Made by a program: the position numbers and the translations under genes
NCBI RefSeq assembly: GCF_014333615.1
Contig: NZ_JACSCY010000012.1
Span: forward strand, 97,845-161,844
From: Hymenobacter citatus
GTDB lineage: Bacteria; Bacteroidota; Bacteroidia; Cytophagales; Hymenobacteraceae
Direction of reading: 5' to 3'
Length of the DNA stretch: 64,000 bases
Shown: in pieces, positions 25,137-33,030 of the stretch
Layout: every line of letters starts with the position of its first letter
Numbering within the stretch: position 1 is the first letter of the stretch
The notes under the pieces: model-generated
What the model saw: the letters and a program-made list of their open reading frames with translations, nothing else
What the model was told of the DNA's origin: nothing
Database searches by the model: none

Positions 25137-25388
25137 ATGAGTACTCCATCCATCCCCTCCGAAAAAGACGAAGAAAAAGGCCGCATCGACTCTTCTGATG
25201 CCAAAAACGCCGATGCCACTATTGCCGACGGTTCTGGCGACGGCGCTCAGCAGCATATGAACTCCTCGAAGCGTGCCGAAGGTAGTCCCGAAGTAACCAC
25301 TGAAAGCACCCAGGAAAACATGGGCGACGGCAGCGGCATCCGCGGCGACTACGGCGACAGCAGCCAGACCAACGGCAAAGAAGGCTGA
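25137..25388 (+). CDS. Hydrophilic disordered protein 3
   Basis: This 83-residue protein starts MSTPSIPSEKDEEKGRIDSS. Residues are mainly Ser, Asp, Glu, Gly, Lys and Thr (DATIADGSGDGAQQHMNSSK, GIRGDYGDSSQTNGKEG). The ATG at 25137 is chosen because it follows the stop of protein 2 by 13 bp and excludes a Pro/Thr-rich stretch that belongs to another frame. Together with the two preceding genes it makes a tandem set of disordered, highly soluble proteins of unknown function. Confidence 0.65.
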   Translation: MSTPSIPSEKDEEKGRIDSSDAKNADATIADGSGDGAQQHMNSSKRAEGSPEVTTESTQENMGDGSGIRGDYGDSSQTNGKEG

Positions 25389-25439
25389 AACTGACTGTCG
25401 TGTAAATACGCACGCTCAAACAGATAGCTCCGTGCAGCA

Positions 25440-25483
25440 GCGCGCATTGGACGCGGAAGTGTATCTTCCGGCCCGATGCGCGC
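25440..25483 (+). promoter_or_regulatory. Hairpin that includes a start codon
   Basis: GCGCGCAT (25440-25447) is complementary to ATGCGCGC (25476-25483), which contains the ATG of the downstream hydrolase gene. An inner stem CGGAAG/CTTCCG (25454-25459 with 25465-25470) stacks inside. The initiation site would therefore be paired in the mRNA. It could alternatively be a terminator for the upstream genes. Confidence 0.5.
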
Positions 25484-26723
25484 CGTTTTTTTATGCCTGC
25501 TACTTGCTCTGCTGACCGGCGGGATGGCCCACGCCCAGCCTGGCAACCCCCTGCGTCGCTTGCTGCGGGCCGATACGATGCAGTTTGGCCGTGTGCTGCG
25601 CCACCCCGCCGCCTACCGCGTGCAGGTACTCTACACCCAGATTCGGCGCGATGCGCGGGGGCGGCCGCATTTCCGCAGCTACGGCTACCGCGTGCGGCCG
25701 CGGGAGTATTTCTACCCGGCCAGCACCGTGAAGCTGCCAGTGGTGGCCCTGGCCTTGGAGAAAATCAACAGTATCAATCAGGTGTGGGATGGGCATTTGC
25801 CTCTTCAACTCACCCGCGAGTCGCCCTTGCAGATTGACTCCGCCTTTGCAGGGCAAATGCGGGTGGTAGCCGACAGCAGCGCCCACAACGGCCTGCCTAC
25901 CCTAGGTAACTACGTGCGTAAGGTGCTGCTGGTGAGTGATAATGATGCCTACAACCGGCTGTATGAGTTTGTGGGACAGGCCGATATAGCCCAAGCTCTG
26001 CGCGGCCACGGGTTGCATCGCACGCGCATCATCAGCCGACTATCGGTAGGCGACCGGGAGCCCGGCTCGCGGCACACCAACCCGTTCACGTTTTTCATCG
26101 ATAGCACCCGGCGCCAGGTGTTGTACCGGCAGCCGGCGGCTTACAATCCGGCGCCGTTGCCGCCGTTGCGGGCTACGCGCCTGCGCGTGGGCCACGCCTG
26201 GCAGGACGGCAGCCAGCGCATCAACCAGCCGTTCGACTTCACCAACAAAAACTTCTTTCCTCTACGCGCGCAGCAGCAGGTGCTGCGCGCCTTGCTGTTT
26301 CCGGAAGCCGTGCCCCGCCGCCAGCGTTTCAAGGGGTTGCGCGCCGACGATTACCAATTTCTGCGGCGCTACCTGTCGCTGCCGCCCCGGCAGAGCCAGT
26401 ACCCGGCCTACGACTCGGTGGCCTACCCCGACAACTACGCGAAGTTTTTGCTGGCCGGCGGCGCGCCCGCCGCACTGCCAGCGGGCGTGCGCATCTACAA
26501 CAAAATTGGGCAGGCCTACGGCTTTCTGATCGACAATGCTTACATCGCCGACGAAGCGCACGGCGTGGAGTTTCTGCTCAGCGCCGTCATCTACGTCAAC
26601 GCCGATGGCGTGCTCAATGACGACCACTACGACTACGATACCATTGGCTTCCCCTTTCTGCGCGACCTGGGTAGGGCCGTGTACGAATGGGAACTGCGAC
26701 GAAAGCAACCAGTGAGCCGGTAG
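25476..26723 (+). CDS. Class A beta-lactamase-like serine hydrolase
   Basis: This 415-residue exported protein starts MRAVFLCLLLALLTGGMAHA, a signal peptide. The penicillin-binding fold motifs are present: SxxK as Ser83-Thr-Val-Lys86 in YFYPASTVKLPV, and SDN at about residue 154 in VSDNDAYNRLYEF. The third motif is KIG in IYNKIGQAYGFLIDNAY in place of KTG. There is no obvious class A omega-loop Glu (ExxLN). True beta-lactamase activity is thus doubtful, and a peptidase or esterase role in the periplasm is as likely. Length exceeds normal class A enzymes (about 290) by more than 100 residues. Confidence 0.82.
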   Translation: MRAVFLCLLLALLTGGMAHAQPGNPLRRLLRADTMQFGRVLRHPAAYRVQVLYTQIRRDARGRPHFRSYGYRVRPREYFYPASTVKLPVVALALEKINSINQVWDGHLPLQLTRESPLQIDSAFAGQMRVVADSSAHNGLPTLGNYVRKVLLVSDNDAYNRLYEFVGQADIAQALRGHGLHRTRIISRLSVGDREPGSRHTNPFTFFIDSTRRQVLYRQPAAYNPAPLPPLRATRLRVGHAWQDGSQRINQPFDFTNKNFFPLRAQQQVLRALLFPEAVPRRQRFKGLRADDYQFLRRYLSLPPRQSQYPAYDSVAYPDNYAKFLLAGGAPAALPAGVRIYNKIGQAYGFLIDNAYIADEAHGVEFLLSAVIYVNADGVLNDDHYDYDTIGFPFLRDLGRAVYEWELRRKQPVSR

Positions 26724-27103
26724 CCGCGTTGGCGCTTTTGCCATGGCTTGTAGCCGAAAAGGCAGTAAAACTGTCTAAGAAGTCAGAAGATTGAACGTCA
26801 TGCTGAGCTTGCCGAAGCATCTCGCGTGCTGACGACAGATAGTATCCAACGTCAGCACGCGAGATGTTTCGACGCCGCTACGCTGCGCTCAGCAGGACGG
26901 TCTAAACGGTTCAGCATGACGTTCTTTTTATTCATTGCCTATACAGCCGAGTAAAAACGCAACATTTTACGCCAGCGGGCCAAGCAGCCTTAGCAGCGTA
27001 GCTACGTCCCTCAGTAGCCGCCTCAACCGTCACGGTCACATAACCCCACAGCAGGCTTTCTTGTTGACCGGTATCTTTAAGGCCACGCTCCTGATTCCTC
27101 TCT
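26724..27103. other. Intergenic region with palindromic repeat
   Basis: This gap of 380 bases holds a palindromic element (26793-26925) and then a stretch without recognisable features. A TATCTTTA word at 27072-27079 resembles a -7 element and lies 25 bases before the PIG-L start codon. Confidence 0.55.
26793..26925. repeat. Palindromic repeat, CATCTCGCGTGCTGA type, with insertion
   Basis: GAACGTCATGCTGAGC ... CATCTCGCGTGCTGAC pairs with GTCAGCACGCGAGATG ... GTTCAGCATGACGTTC. The right arm contains about 30 extra bases (CGCCGCTACGCTGCGCTCAG...) that are absent from the left arm. It is a relative of the element at 3341-3434. Confidence 0.75.
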
Positions 27104-29695
27104 ATGCTTCTATCCCGACTTCGCACCGCGCTGCTTGCCGTACTGCTTGCTTCTGGTGCAGCACCTAGTGCGAAAGCCCAAGCTCCCAAAACCTGGTCTT
27201 CCTCGGAAATCTTACTAGGCCTGAAAAAGCTCAACGTCCTCGGCTCGGCTATGTACATCGCTGCCCACCCCGACGACGAGAACACGCGTTTCCTAGCCTA
27301 CCTCGCCAACGGACGCCTGCTGGAAACCAGCTACCTCAGCTGCACCCGCGGCGACGGCGGCCAGGACCTCATCGGCCCCGAAATCCGGGAGCAGCTGGGC
27401 CTGATTCGGACGCAGGAGCTGCTGGCCGCCCGCCGCATCGACGGGGCGCACCAGTTTTTCACCCGCGCCAACGACTTCGGTTTCAGCAAAACCTCACAGG
27501 AAACCTTCACCATCTGGGACAAGGAGCAGGTGCTCTCCGATATGGTGTGGGTGATCCGGCAGCGCCGGCCCGACGTGCTGTTCACCCGCTTCCCGCCCGA
27601 CGCCCGCGCCGGCCACGGCCACCACCAGGCCAGCGCCATCCTGGCCGCCGAAGCCTTCGATGCGGCCGGCGACCCCAAGCGCTTCCCCGAGCAGCTAAAA
27701 TACGTGCAGCCCTGGCAGCCCAAGCGCCTGCTCTGGAATACCGGCAGCTACTTCACGCGCCCCGGCGAAAGTATGGAGGGCTACCTGAAAGTAGACGCGG
27801 GCGGCTACAACGCCCTGCTGGGTAGGAGCTACGGCGAAATTGCCGCCGAAAGTCGCTCCCAGCACCGCAGCCAGGGTTTCGGCTCGGCCGCCCAGCGCGG
27901 TGAGGCCCTAGAGTATCTGCAACCCGTGAAAGGCGACAAGGCCAAAACCGACCCCTTCGAAGGCATCGACCAGACGTGGAACCGCGTACCCGGCGGCGCG
28001 GCGGTAGGGAAGCTGGTAGAGAAGGTAATTAAGGAGTATGATGCGGCGAATCCAGCGGCGAGTGTGGTGGGGCTGATAGATGTATACATCGCAATAATTC
28101 GTCTGGAAGCAGATGAGCGTGCCCGTTCTAATAAAGAGGCAAAAACTGGGATTTCACTGAGTGATAAGACAAGCTTAGTTTCAGAATTAATTAAAGCTTG
28201 TGCAGGTATTTATATGGAAGCTGTAACAAGTGCCCCAACAATAGGAGAAGGTACGGATGCACTAGTGGAATATTCTATTGTGAATCGGTCCAAGCTGCCT
28301 CTAAAGCTTCTAAAAGTTAGAACACGCGCTCCTCATCTTATCAACACCATGCTGCTTGATTGCTCAATTACCGATGCAAAACAGACAGCTGTACTGAGCG
28401 AAAACAAATATGTAACTGGCAAATTGACGTTGCCTGGATATAGTGACTTTCTACTATCACAACCTTATTGGCTTCGGGAACCGGCATCCATTGGAATGTA
28501 CAAAATAGTAGGTATTAAAGATATTGATAGCGAGTTTCAAGAACCGGTGTTACGAGGAGAGCCAGAGAATCCACCAGTAGCTACTACCTCTTTTGATTTA
28601 TCTTTAGATGGAAAAATACCGCTCTTCTTTTCTGTCCCCGTTCAATATAAACACACCGACCCCGTCCTCGGCGAACGGTACCAGCCGCTGGCCGTGGTGC
28701 CACCCGTGGCGGTAAATATTGCTGGCAAAGCCTATGTTTTCGCGGATAACCAACCCAAAACGGTGCCCGTAACGCTGCTAGCTGGCAAAGACAACGTGCG
28801 CGGCAACCTCACGCTGCAAGTGCCCGCCGGCTGGCAAGTGGAGCCGGCCAGCGTGCCCTTTGAGTTGAAAGCGAAAGGTACCGAGCAGCTGGTGCAGTTT
28901 CAGGTGAGGCCCACCAGCAGCACGAACAGCGAAGGCCAGCTTCGTGCTACGGCTACCATAGACGGCCAGACCTACTCCCGCGGCTTGCAGACGATTGCGT
29001 ACGAGCACATTCCTACCCAAACGCTGTTCCCCGAAGCCGTGGCCCCGCTGGTGCGGGTAGACCTGGCGAAGAAAGGCAACAACATCGGCTACATCATGGG
29101 GGCCGGCGACGAAGTGCCCGAGGCCCTGCGGCAGATTGGGTACACCGTTTCCCTGCTCAACGCCGATGAGGTGACGCCCGAAACCCTGCGCCGCTTCGAC
29201 GCGGTGCTGCTGGGCGTGCGCGCCTACAACACCGTGGAGCGCCTGCGCGTAGCCCAGCCCACCTTGCTCGACTACGTGAAAAACGGCGGCAACCTCATCG
29301 TGCAGTACGTGGTGAGCCGCGGCGTGCTGCTACCCGAAATCGGCCCCTACCCCCTCACGCTCTCCACCGACCGTGTAACGGTAGAAAACGCCCCGGTCAA
29401 ATTCCTCAACCCCAAAGCACCTCTGCTGAACACACCCAACAAAATCACCGCCAAGGACTTCGAGGGGTGGGTGCAGGAGCAGGGCCTCTACTACCCCAGC
29501 AAGTGGGACAGCCACTACCAAACCGTCATCAGCAGCCACGACCCCGGCGAAACCGATAAGGAAAGCGCCATCTTGGTAGCCGACTACGGCAAGGGCCACT
29601 ACATCTACACCGGCCTCTCCTTGTTCCGCGAGCTGCCCGCTGGCGTCCCCGGCGCCTACCGCATCCTGGCCAATATGATTTCGCTGGGTAAATAG
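27104..29695 (+). CDS. PIG-L family deacetylase, large secreted form
   Basis: This 863-residue protein is predicted to remove acetyl groups from N-acetylglucosaminyl substrates with a metal ion. The signal peptide (LLSRLRTALLAVLLASGAAP region) is followed by the catalytic domain at residues about 40-300. AAHPDDENTRFLAYL (about 54-60) and GHGHHQAS (about 171) supply the metal-binding His/Asp set. Residues about 310-510 are encoded by DNA that is clearly more AT-rich. Residues 515-863 form beta domains and a ThuA/glutamine-amidotransferase-like end (VRAYNTVERLRVAQPTLLDY). A sodium:solute symporter follows, which suggests uptake of the product. That pairing is an inference. Confidence 0.88.
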   Translation: MLLSRLRTALLAVLLASGAAPSAKAQAPKTWSSSEILLGLKKLNVLGSAMYIAAHPDDENTRFLAYLANGRLLETSYLSCTRGDGGQDLIGPEIREQLGLIRTQELLAARRIDGAHQFFTRANDFGFSKTSQETFTIWDKEQVLSDMVWVIRQRRPDVLFTRFPPDARAGHGHHQASAILAAEAFDAAGDPKRFPEQLKYVQPWQPKRLLWNTGSYFTRPGESMEGYLKVDAGGYNALLGRSYGEIAAESRSQHRSQGFGSAAQRGEALEYLQPVKGDKAKTDPFEGIDQTWNRVPGGAAVGKLVEKVIKEYDAANPAASVVGLIDVYIAIIRLEADERARSNKEAKTGISLSDKTSLVSELIKACAGIYMEAVTSAPTIGEGTDALVEYSIVNRSKLPLKLLKVRTRAPHLINTMLLDCSITDAKQTAVLSENKYVTGKLTLPGYSDFLLSQPYWLREPASIGMYKIVGIKDIDSEFQEPVLRGEPENPPVATTSFDLSLDGKIPLFFSVPVQYKHTDPVLGERYQPLAVVPPVAVNIAGKAYVFADNQPKTVPVTLLAGKDNVRGNLTLQVPAGWQVEPASVPFELKAKGTEQLVQFQVRPTSSTNSEGQLRATATIDGQTYSRGLQTIAYEHIPTQTLFPEAVAPLVRVDLAKKGNNIGYIMGAGDEVPEALRQIGYTVSLLNADEVTPETLRRFDAVLLGVRAYNTVERLRVAQPTLLDYVKNGGNLIVQYVVSRGVLLPEIGPYPLTLSTDRVTVENAPVKFLNPKAPLLNTPNKITAKDFEGWVQEQGLYYPSKWDSHYQTVISSHDPGETDKESAILVADYGKGHYIYTGLSLFRELPAGVPGAYRILANMISLGK

Positions 29696-29742
29696 GGTAG
29701 GGGTAAGAGGGTGAGAAGATAAGAGGGAAGTAAGAACGACAA

Positions 29743-29810
29743 ACTCCCCTCCTCAGATGAGGAGGGGACATTTTCGCAAAGCGAAAATTGGGGTGGTTGA
29801 GGTCGTTGCC
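29743..29810. repeat. Compound hairpin CCCCTCCTCAGATGAGGAGGGG
   Basis: Two adjacent perfect hairpins, CCCCTCCTC/GAGGAGGGG and ATTTTCGC/GCGAAAAT, are enclosed by AACGAC ... GTCGTT. Related 'CCTCCCCT' hairpins flank the insert at 60138-60897. It follows the PIG-L stop by 48 bases. Confidence 0.6.
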
Positions 29811-29831
29811 GATGTTGTTAGGTCTGCAACG

Positions 29832-29932
29832 TCTGTCATCCTGAGCTTGCGAAGGACCTTCTCACGTTGGAACGACAGGCGCAACCACTCGTCTTGGCGT
29901 GATAAGGTCCTTCGCAAGCTCAGGATGACAGA
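29832..29932. repeat. Palindrome, TCATCCTGAG family, imperfect
   Basis: Arms 29832-29875 and 29889-29932 pair over about 44 bp with a few mismatches near the loop (CACGTTGG against CTTGGCGTG). The outer 30 bp (TCTGTCATCCTGAGCTTGCG) pair perfectly. Confidence 0.85.
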
Positions 29933-29946
29933 TAAATACAAAAGAA

Positions 29947-29979
29947 TTGACGAGTGCCTTCGTTGATATCTTTACTTTG
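29947..29979 (+). promoter_or_regulatory. Probable promoter of peptide-symporter unit
   Basis: TTG at 29947-29949 is followed after 22 bases by TTACTTTG (29972-29979), one mismatch from TAnnTTTG. Transcription would start near 29985, which makes the ATG at 29997 the more plausible start of the small peptide. Confidence 0.45.
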
Positions 29980-29996
29980 CCAGAATGCATGATACC

Positions 29997-30113
29997 ATGA
30001 CGAAAACAGAACCAACCGACTCCACCAACTGGCGCGCCTGGTACTGGCTGGTATTAGGTGCGCTGGCCGCCGAAGTCGGGTTTTTCGCCTACCTAACTCA
30101 TTTCTTCGCTTGA
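29997..30113 (+). CDS. 38-residue membrane peptide coupled to symporter
   Basis: This very short gene encodes a 38-residue peptide: a polar N-terminus (MTKTEPTDSTNWRAW), then one hydrophobic helix YWLVLGALAAEVGFFAYLTH. Its TGA at 30111-30113 overlaps the TTG start of the symporter (TTGA, 30110-30113), so translation of the two is probably coupled. A tiny single-helix protein directly before a solute:sodium symporter suggests a small accessory subunit. An in-frame ATG at 29985 would add four residues, but it lies almost on the predicted transcription start. Confidence 0.7.
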   Translation: MTKTEPTDSTNWRAWYWLVLGALAAEVGFFAYLTHFFA

Positions 30114-31828
30114 GTTTACTCGATTGGTTGGTGCTGGGTGGCACCCTGCTGTTTATTGTAGGCTACGGCACCTGGCGCACGCGCACGGCCGGCCGCACCC
30201 TCGACGGCTATTTGCTGGGCGGCCGCCAGGCCAGTTGGTGGGGCATTGGGCTAAGCATTATCGCCACGCAGGCCTCGGCCATCACCTTCCTGAGCACGCC
30301 CGGCCAGGCTTACGCCGATGGCATGCGGTTCATCCAGTTCTACTTCGGACTGCCAGTGGCCATGGTGCTGATTGCCATTTTTGCGGTGCCCATTTTCCAT
30401 CGGTTGCAGGTGTTCACGGCCTACGAATACTTGGAAGGACGCTTTGATAGGCGCACGCGCACGTTGGCGGCGGTGCTGTTTCTGGTGCAGCGCGGCCTCA
30501 GCAACGGCCTTTCGCTCTACGCGCCCGCGCTGGTGTTGTCGGCGCTGCTGGGGTGGGACATCTCGCTGACAGTCTGGTTGATTGGGGGACTAATGATTGC
30601 CTACACCGTGACGGGCGGCAGCAGTGCTGTTGCCGTTACGCAGCAGTTTCAGGTAGGCGTTATCTTCACGGGAATGGTGGTGGCGGGCTACCTGCTGGTG
30701 CACTACCTGCCCGCGGGGGTAGGGTTTTCGGAGGCGATGCAGGTAGCTGGCCATCAAGGCAAGCTGAACCTGGTTGATTTCAGCTTTGACTTCAAAGACC
30801 GATATAACTTCTGGTCGGGCATGACGGGCGGCTTGTTCCTAGCCCTATCCTACTTCGGCACCGACCAAAGCCAGGTACAGCGCTACCTGGCCGGTCGCAG
30901 CCAGCGCGAAAGTCGCTTGGGCCTGCTCATGAATGGACTAGTGAAAGTGCCCATGCAATTTGGTATTCTGCTGATTGGCGTGCTGTTGTTCGTATTCTAC
31001 CAGTTCAACCCGGCCCCGCTCACCTTCAACCGCCCCTTGCTGAATCAGGTAGCTGCCAGCCCTACCTACGCGCCCCAACTACAGAAGCTACAGGCCGACC
31101 AGGCCACTCTCTCCGTGGCTCAGCGGACTGCCACGCAACAGCTGGCGCGCGCCTACACCTCCCACAATCCCGAACAGATAGCCGCCGCGCAAACCCACCG
31201 CCAGGCCGTAGCCGCTGCCGCGCTGGGGCTACAAGCGCGGGCGCAGGCCTTGTTTAAAGCAGCGGCTCCCACCGCCGAGGCCAAAGACACAGACTATGTA
31301 TTCATCACGTTTGTGCTGCATTACCTGCCGCATGGCCTGGTAGGGCTGCTGCTAGCAGTGGTGCTATCAGCGGCCATGGGCTCGGCTGCGGGCGGCCTCA
31401 ACGCCCTAGCCTCCACCACCGTCGTCGACCTGTACCGGCCGGCCTACCCTCGTGCCACCGATAGCCGTTGTGTGCGTGTATCGCGCTGGGCCACGGTAGG
31501 CTGGGGTGTGCTGGGCATTGGGTTTGCTCTGTTTGCCGCCCGCCTCGAAAATCTGATTCAGGCAGTCAACATTCTCGGCTCGCTATTTTACGGGGCCATG
31601 CTGGGCCTCTTCATGGTGGCGTTTTTCCTGCCGAAGATTCAGGCAAGCGCTGCGTTTTGGGCTACGGTAGTGGCGCAGGCTACGGTGCTGCTGCTGTTCT
31701 GGCAGACGGATATCGGGTACTTGTGGTTCAATATTATCGGGTGCGGGTTGGTGGTAGGGCTGGCGTGGCTTGTGCAGCGGGTGGTCTTTGCTACCTCATC
31801 TCCCCGCCCCCTCTCCCCAAAAGAGTAG
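30110..31828 (+). CDS. Sodium:solute symporter (SSS family)
   Basis: This 572-residue transporter moves a solute together with Na+. It starts with TTG, inside the stop of the 38-residue peptide. About 13 helices are visible. GYLLGGRQASWWGIGLSIIA and AITFLSTPGQAYADG are the unwound first helix of the LeuT-like core, and VTGGSSAVAVTQQFQ matches the SSS signature area. FGTDQSQVQRYLAGRS follows. A soluble insert of about 80 residues (LQKLQADQATLSVAQRTATQ ...) is predicted to be coiled coil between helices. Its position after the PIG-L deacetylase suggests import of a deacetylated amino sugar or glycoconjugate. Confidence 0.9.
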   Translation: MSLLDWLVLGGTLLFIVGYGTWRTRTAGRTLDGYLLGGRQASWWGIGLSIIATQASAITFLSTPGQAYADGMRFIQFYFGLPVAMVLIAIFAVPIFHRLQVFTAYEYLEGRFDRRTRTLAAVLFLVQRGLSNGLSLYAPALVLSALLGWDISLTVWLIGGLMIAYTVTGGSSAVAVTQQFQVGVIFTGMVVAGYLLVHYLPAGVGFSEAMQVAGHQGKLNLVDFSFDFKDRYNFWSGMTGGLFLALSYFGTDQSQVQRYLAGRSQRESRLGLLMNGLVKVPMQFGILLIGVLLFVFYQFNPAPLTFNRPLLNQVAASPTYAPQLQKLQADQATLSVAQRTATQQLARAYTSHNPEQIAAAQTHRQAVAAAALGLQARAQALFKAAAPTAEAKDTDYVFITFVLHYLPHGLVGLLLAVVLSAAMGSAAGGLNALASTTVVDLYRPAYPRATDSRCVRVSRWATVGWGVLGIGFALFAARLENLIQAVNILGSLFYGAMLGLFMVAFFLPKIQASAAFWATVVAQATVLLLFWQTDIGYLWFNIIGCGLVVGLAWLVQRVVFATSSPRPLSPKE

Positions 31829-31917
31829 GAGCCAGATGCGGGCCACTAAACACAGCCAGTTTGGTTACCACTTCACTAGCTGCTTCCCGCCGAGTGTCAA
31901 AGACGACAATCAAAAAG

Positions 31918-31949
31918 AAGAGGCCAACTGCTTGTGCAATTGGCCTCTT
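31918..31949. terminator. Terminator hairpin between convergent genes
   Basis: AAGAGGCCAA (31918-31927) pairs with TTGGCCTCTT (31940-31949) over a 12-base loop, with A-rich sequence before it. It lies between the symporter (ends 31828) and the DUF2911 gene (ends 32062). Confidence 0.7.
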
Positions 31950-32061
31950 GTACAGTAAAAAACAGGGTTTCTATCCATTACCGTAACAACTGCGACGATG
32001 CAAGTCGGCGCGGCTGCGTAGAAAGACTCGCGTCTGGCGCCTCCTCTTTGGAGAGAGGCCT

Positions 32062-32940
32062 TTACTTTTTCGCTTCGGCAATCAGGGCGTCGTTCATTTG
32101 CACGTATTCCGTGTTTTTGGCTTCGGCGGCCAGCTTTTTTGATTGCTCAGCGGAAGCAATGGCGGCTTTTTTATCCTTCATTTTCAACTCCAGCTTGGCC
32201 TGGGTGTGTAGGTTCCAGAACTTGGGGTCGGTGGCGTTGGCCTTCTTCAGCCAGGCAAGCGCCTGCTTGTTGTCTTTGTTGTTGTCGATGTAGTAAACAG
32301 CGGCGGCAGCTAGGTCGTTGGCCGAGGCGTTGGCGTTGTTAATCACCTTGTCGTTAATCTGGGCCATCACCTTGGTATCCACATCGGTCTTGATGGCAAA
32401 CTTCACACCCACCGATTCCCACTGCATATCCACGTTGGCGGTGGCAGGTGTCAGGTCCACGAAGTTCATCGTGAAAGTTTCCTGCTTGGCAGCGAGACGG
32501 TAGGGCTTCACCATGAACTTAGCCACGTCGTCTGCATCCTTGAAGCCAGCTACATCGGCGCCACGCTTCGTGTCTTTGCTGAGCACGATGGTCCAGGAAT
32601 CCTTACCCGGGACTGAGTAAATACCATATTCACCGGCGGCTACTGGTTTGCCTTCTACAGTCACATCATCTGAAAACTTGATTTTGGTGGTGGCATTGGC
32701 CCCCGTGCGCCAGCGCTGGCCGTAGGGTAGCAGCGTGCCGTAGATAGAGCGGCCCTTCACGCCGGGGCGTGAGTAGGTGATGGTGACATCCGTGAGGCCC
32801 ACGCGCTGCGTGATGGTGCTGGTGGGGCTGGGAGCAGGCGTGCTAATTTGGGCTTGCGCAGCGGAGGCAATAAGCAAGCCGGTAGCAAAAAAGGTAGCAC
32901 CCGCCACGCGGGTAGCTTTCGAAAGAGTAGTGGCAATCAT
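32062..32940 (-). CDS. DUF2911 domain protein, secreted
   Basis: This 292-residue exported protein starts MIATTLSKATRVAGATFFAT with a signal peptide ending near ASAAQA. The DUF2911 domain spans about residues 30-175. It includes ITYSRPGVKGRSIYGTLLPY and RTGANATTKIKFSDDVTVEG, followed by AAGEYGIYSVPGKDSWTIVL. The C-terminal 110 residues look like a tetratricopeptide-type helical repeat (YYIDNNKDNKQALAWLKKA, NLHTQAKLELKMKDKKAA). Function is unknown. DUF2911 proteins are common in Bacteroidota. The ATG at 32940 is chosen for the signal peptide; codons further upstream do not fit one. Confidence 0.88.
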   Translation of the reverse strand: MIATTLSKATRVAGATFFATGLLIASAAQAQISTPAPSPTSTITQRVGLTDVTITYSRPGVKGRSIYGTLLPYGQRWRTGANATTKIKFSDDVTVEGKPVAAGEYGIYSVPGKDSWTIVLSKDTKRGADVAGFKDADDVAKFMVKPYRLAAKQETFTMNFVDLTPATANVDMQWESVGVKFAIKTDVDTKVMAQINDKVINNANASANDLAAAAVYYIDNNKDNKQALAWLKKANATDPKFWNLHTQAKLELKMKDKKAAIASAEQSKKLAAEAKNTEYVQMNDALIAEAKK

Positions 32941-33030
32941 AAGGGAATGAAAAGCGAATTGGAATGAGGCAAAAGTAGCGAAAAGCTGCAACCACGTTCT
33001 CTTTCCTCCCATGCCACGCTGACGACTTCT

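Noticed and set aside
24320..25219. Minus-strand frames rich in Ala and Val opposite the three disordered-protein genes
   Set aside because: Both strands are open because the sequence is low complexity. The plus-strand frames start with ATG in tandem and have gaps suited to an operon, so they are preferred.
29743..29932. Possible small RNA gene from the two strong hairpins after PIG-L
   Set aside because: Both hairpins belong to dispersed repeat types and no promoter precedes them. A transcript ending here would explain them as terminators.
30124..30777. Overlapping frames inside the symporter gene
   Set aside because: They are out-of-frame shadows of the transporter, which has clear membrane helices and signature motifs.
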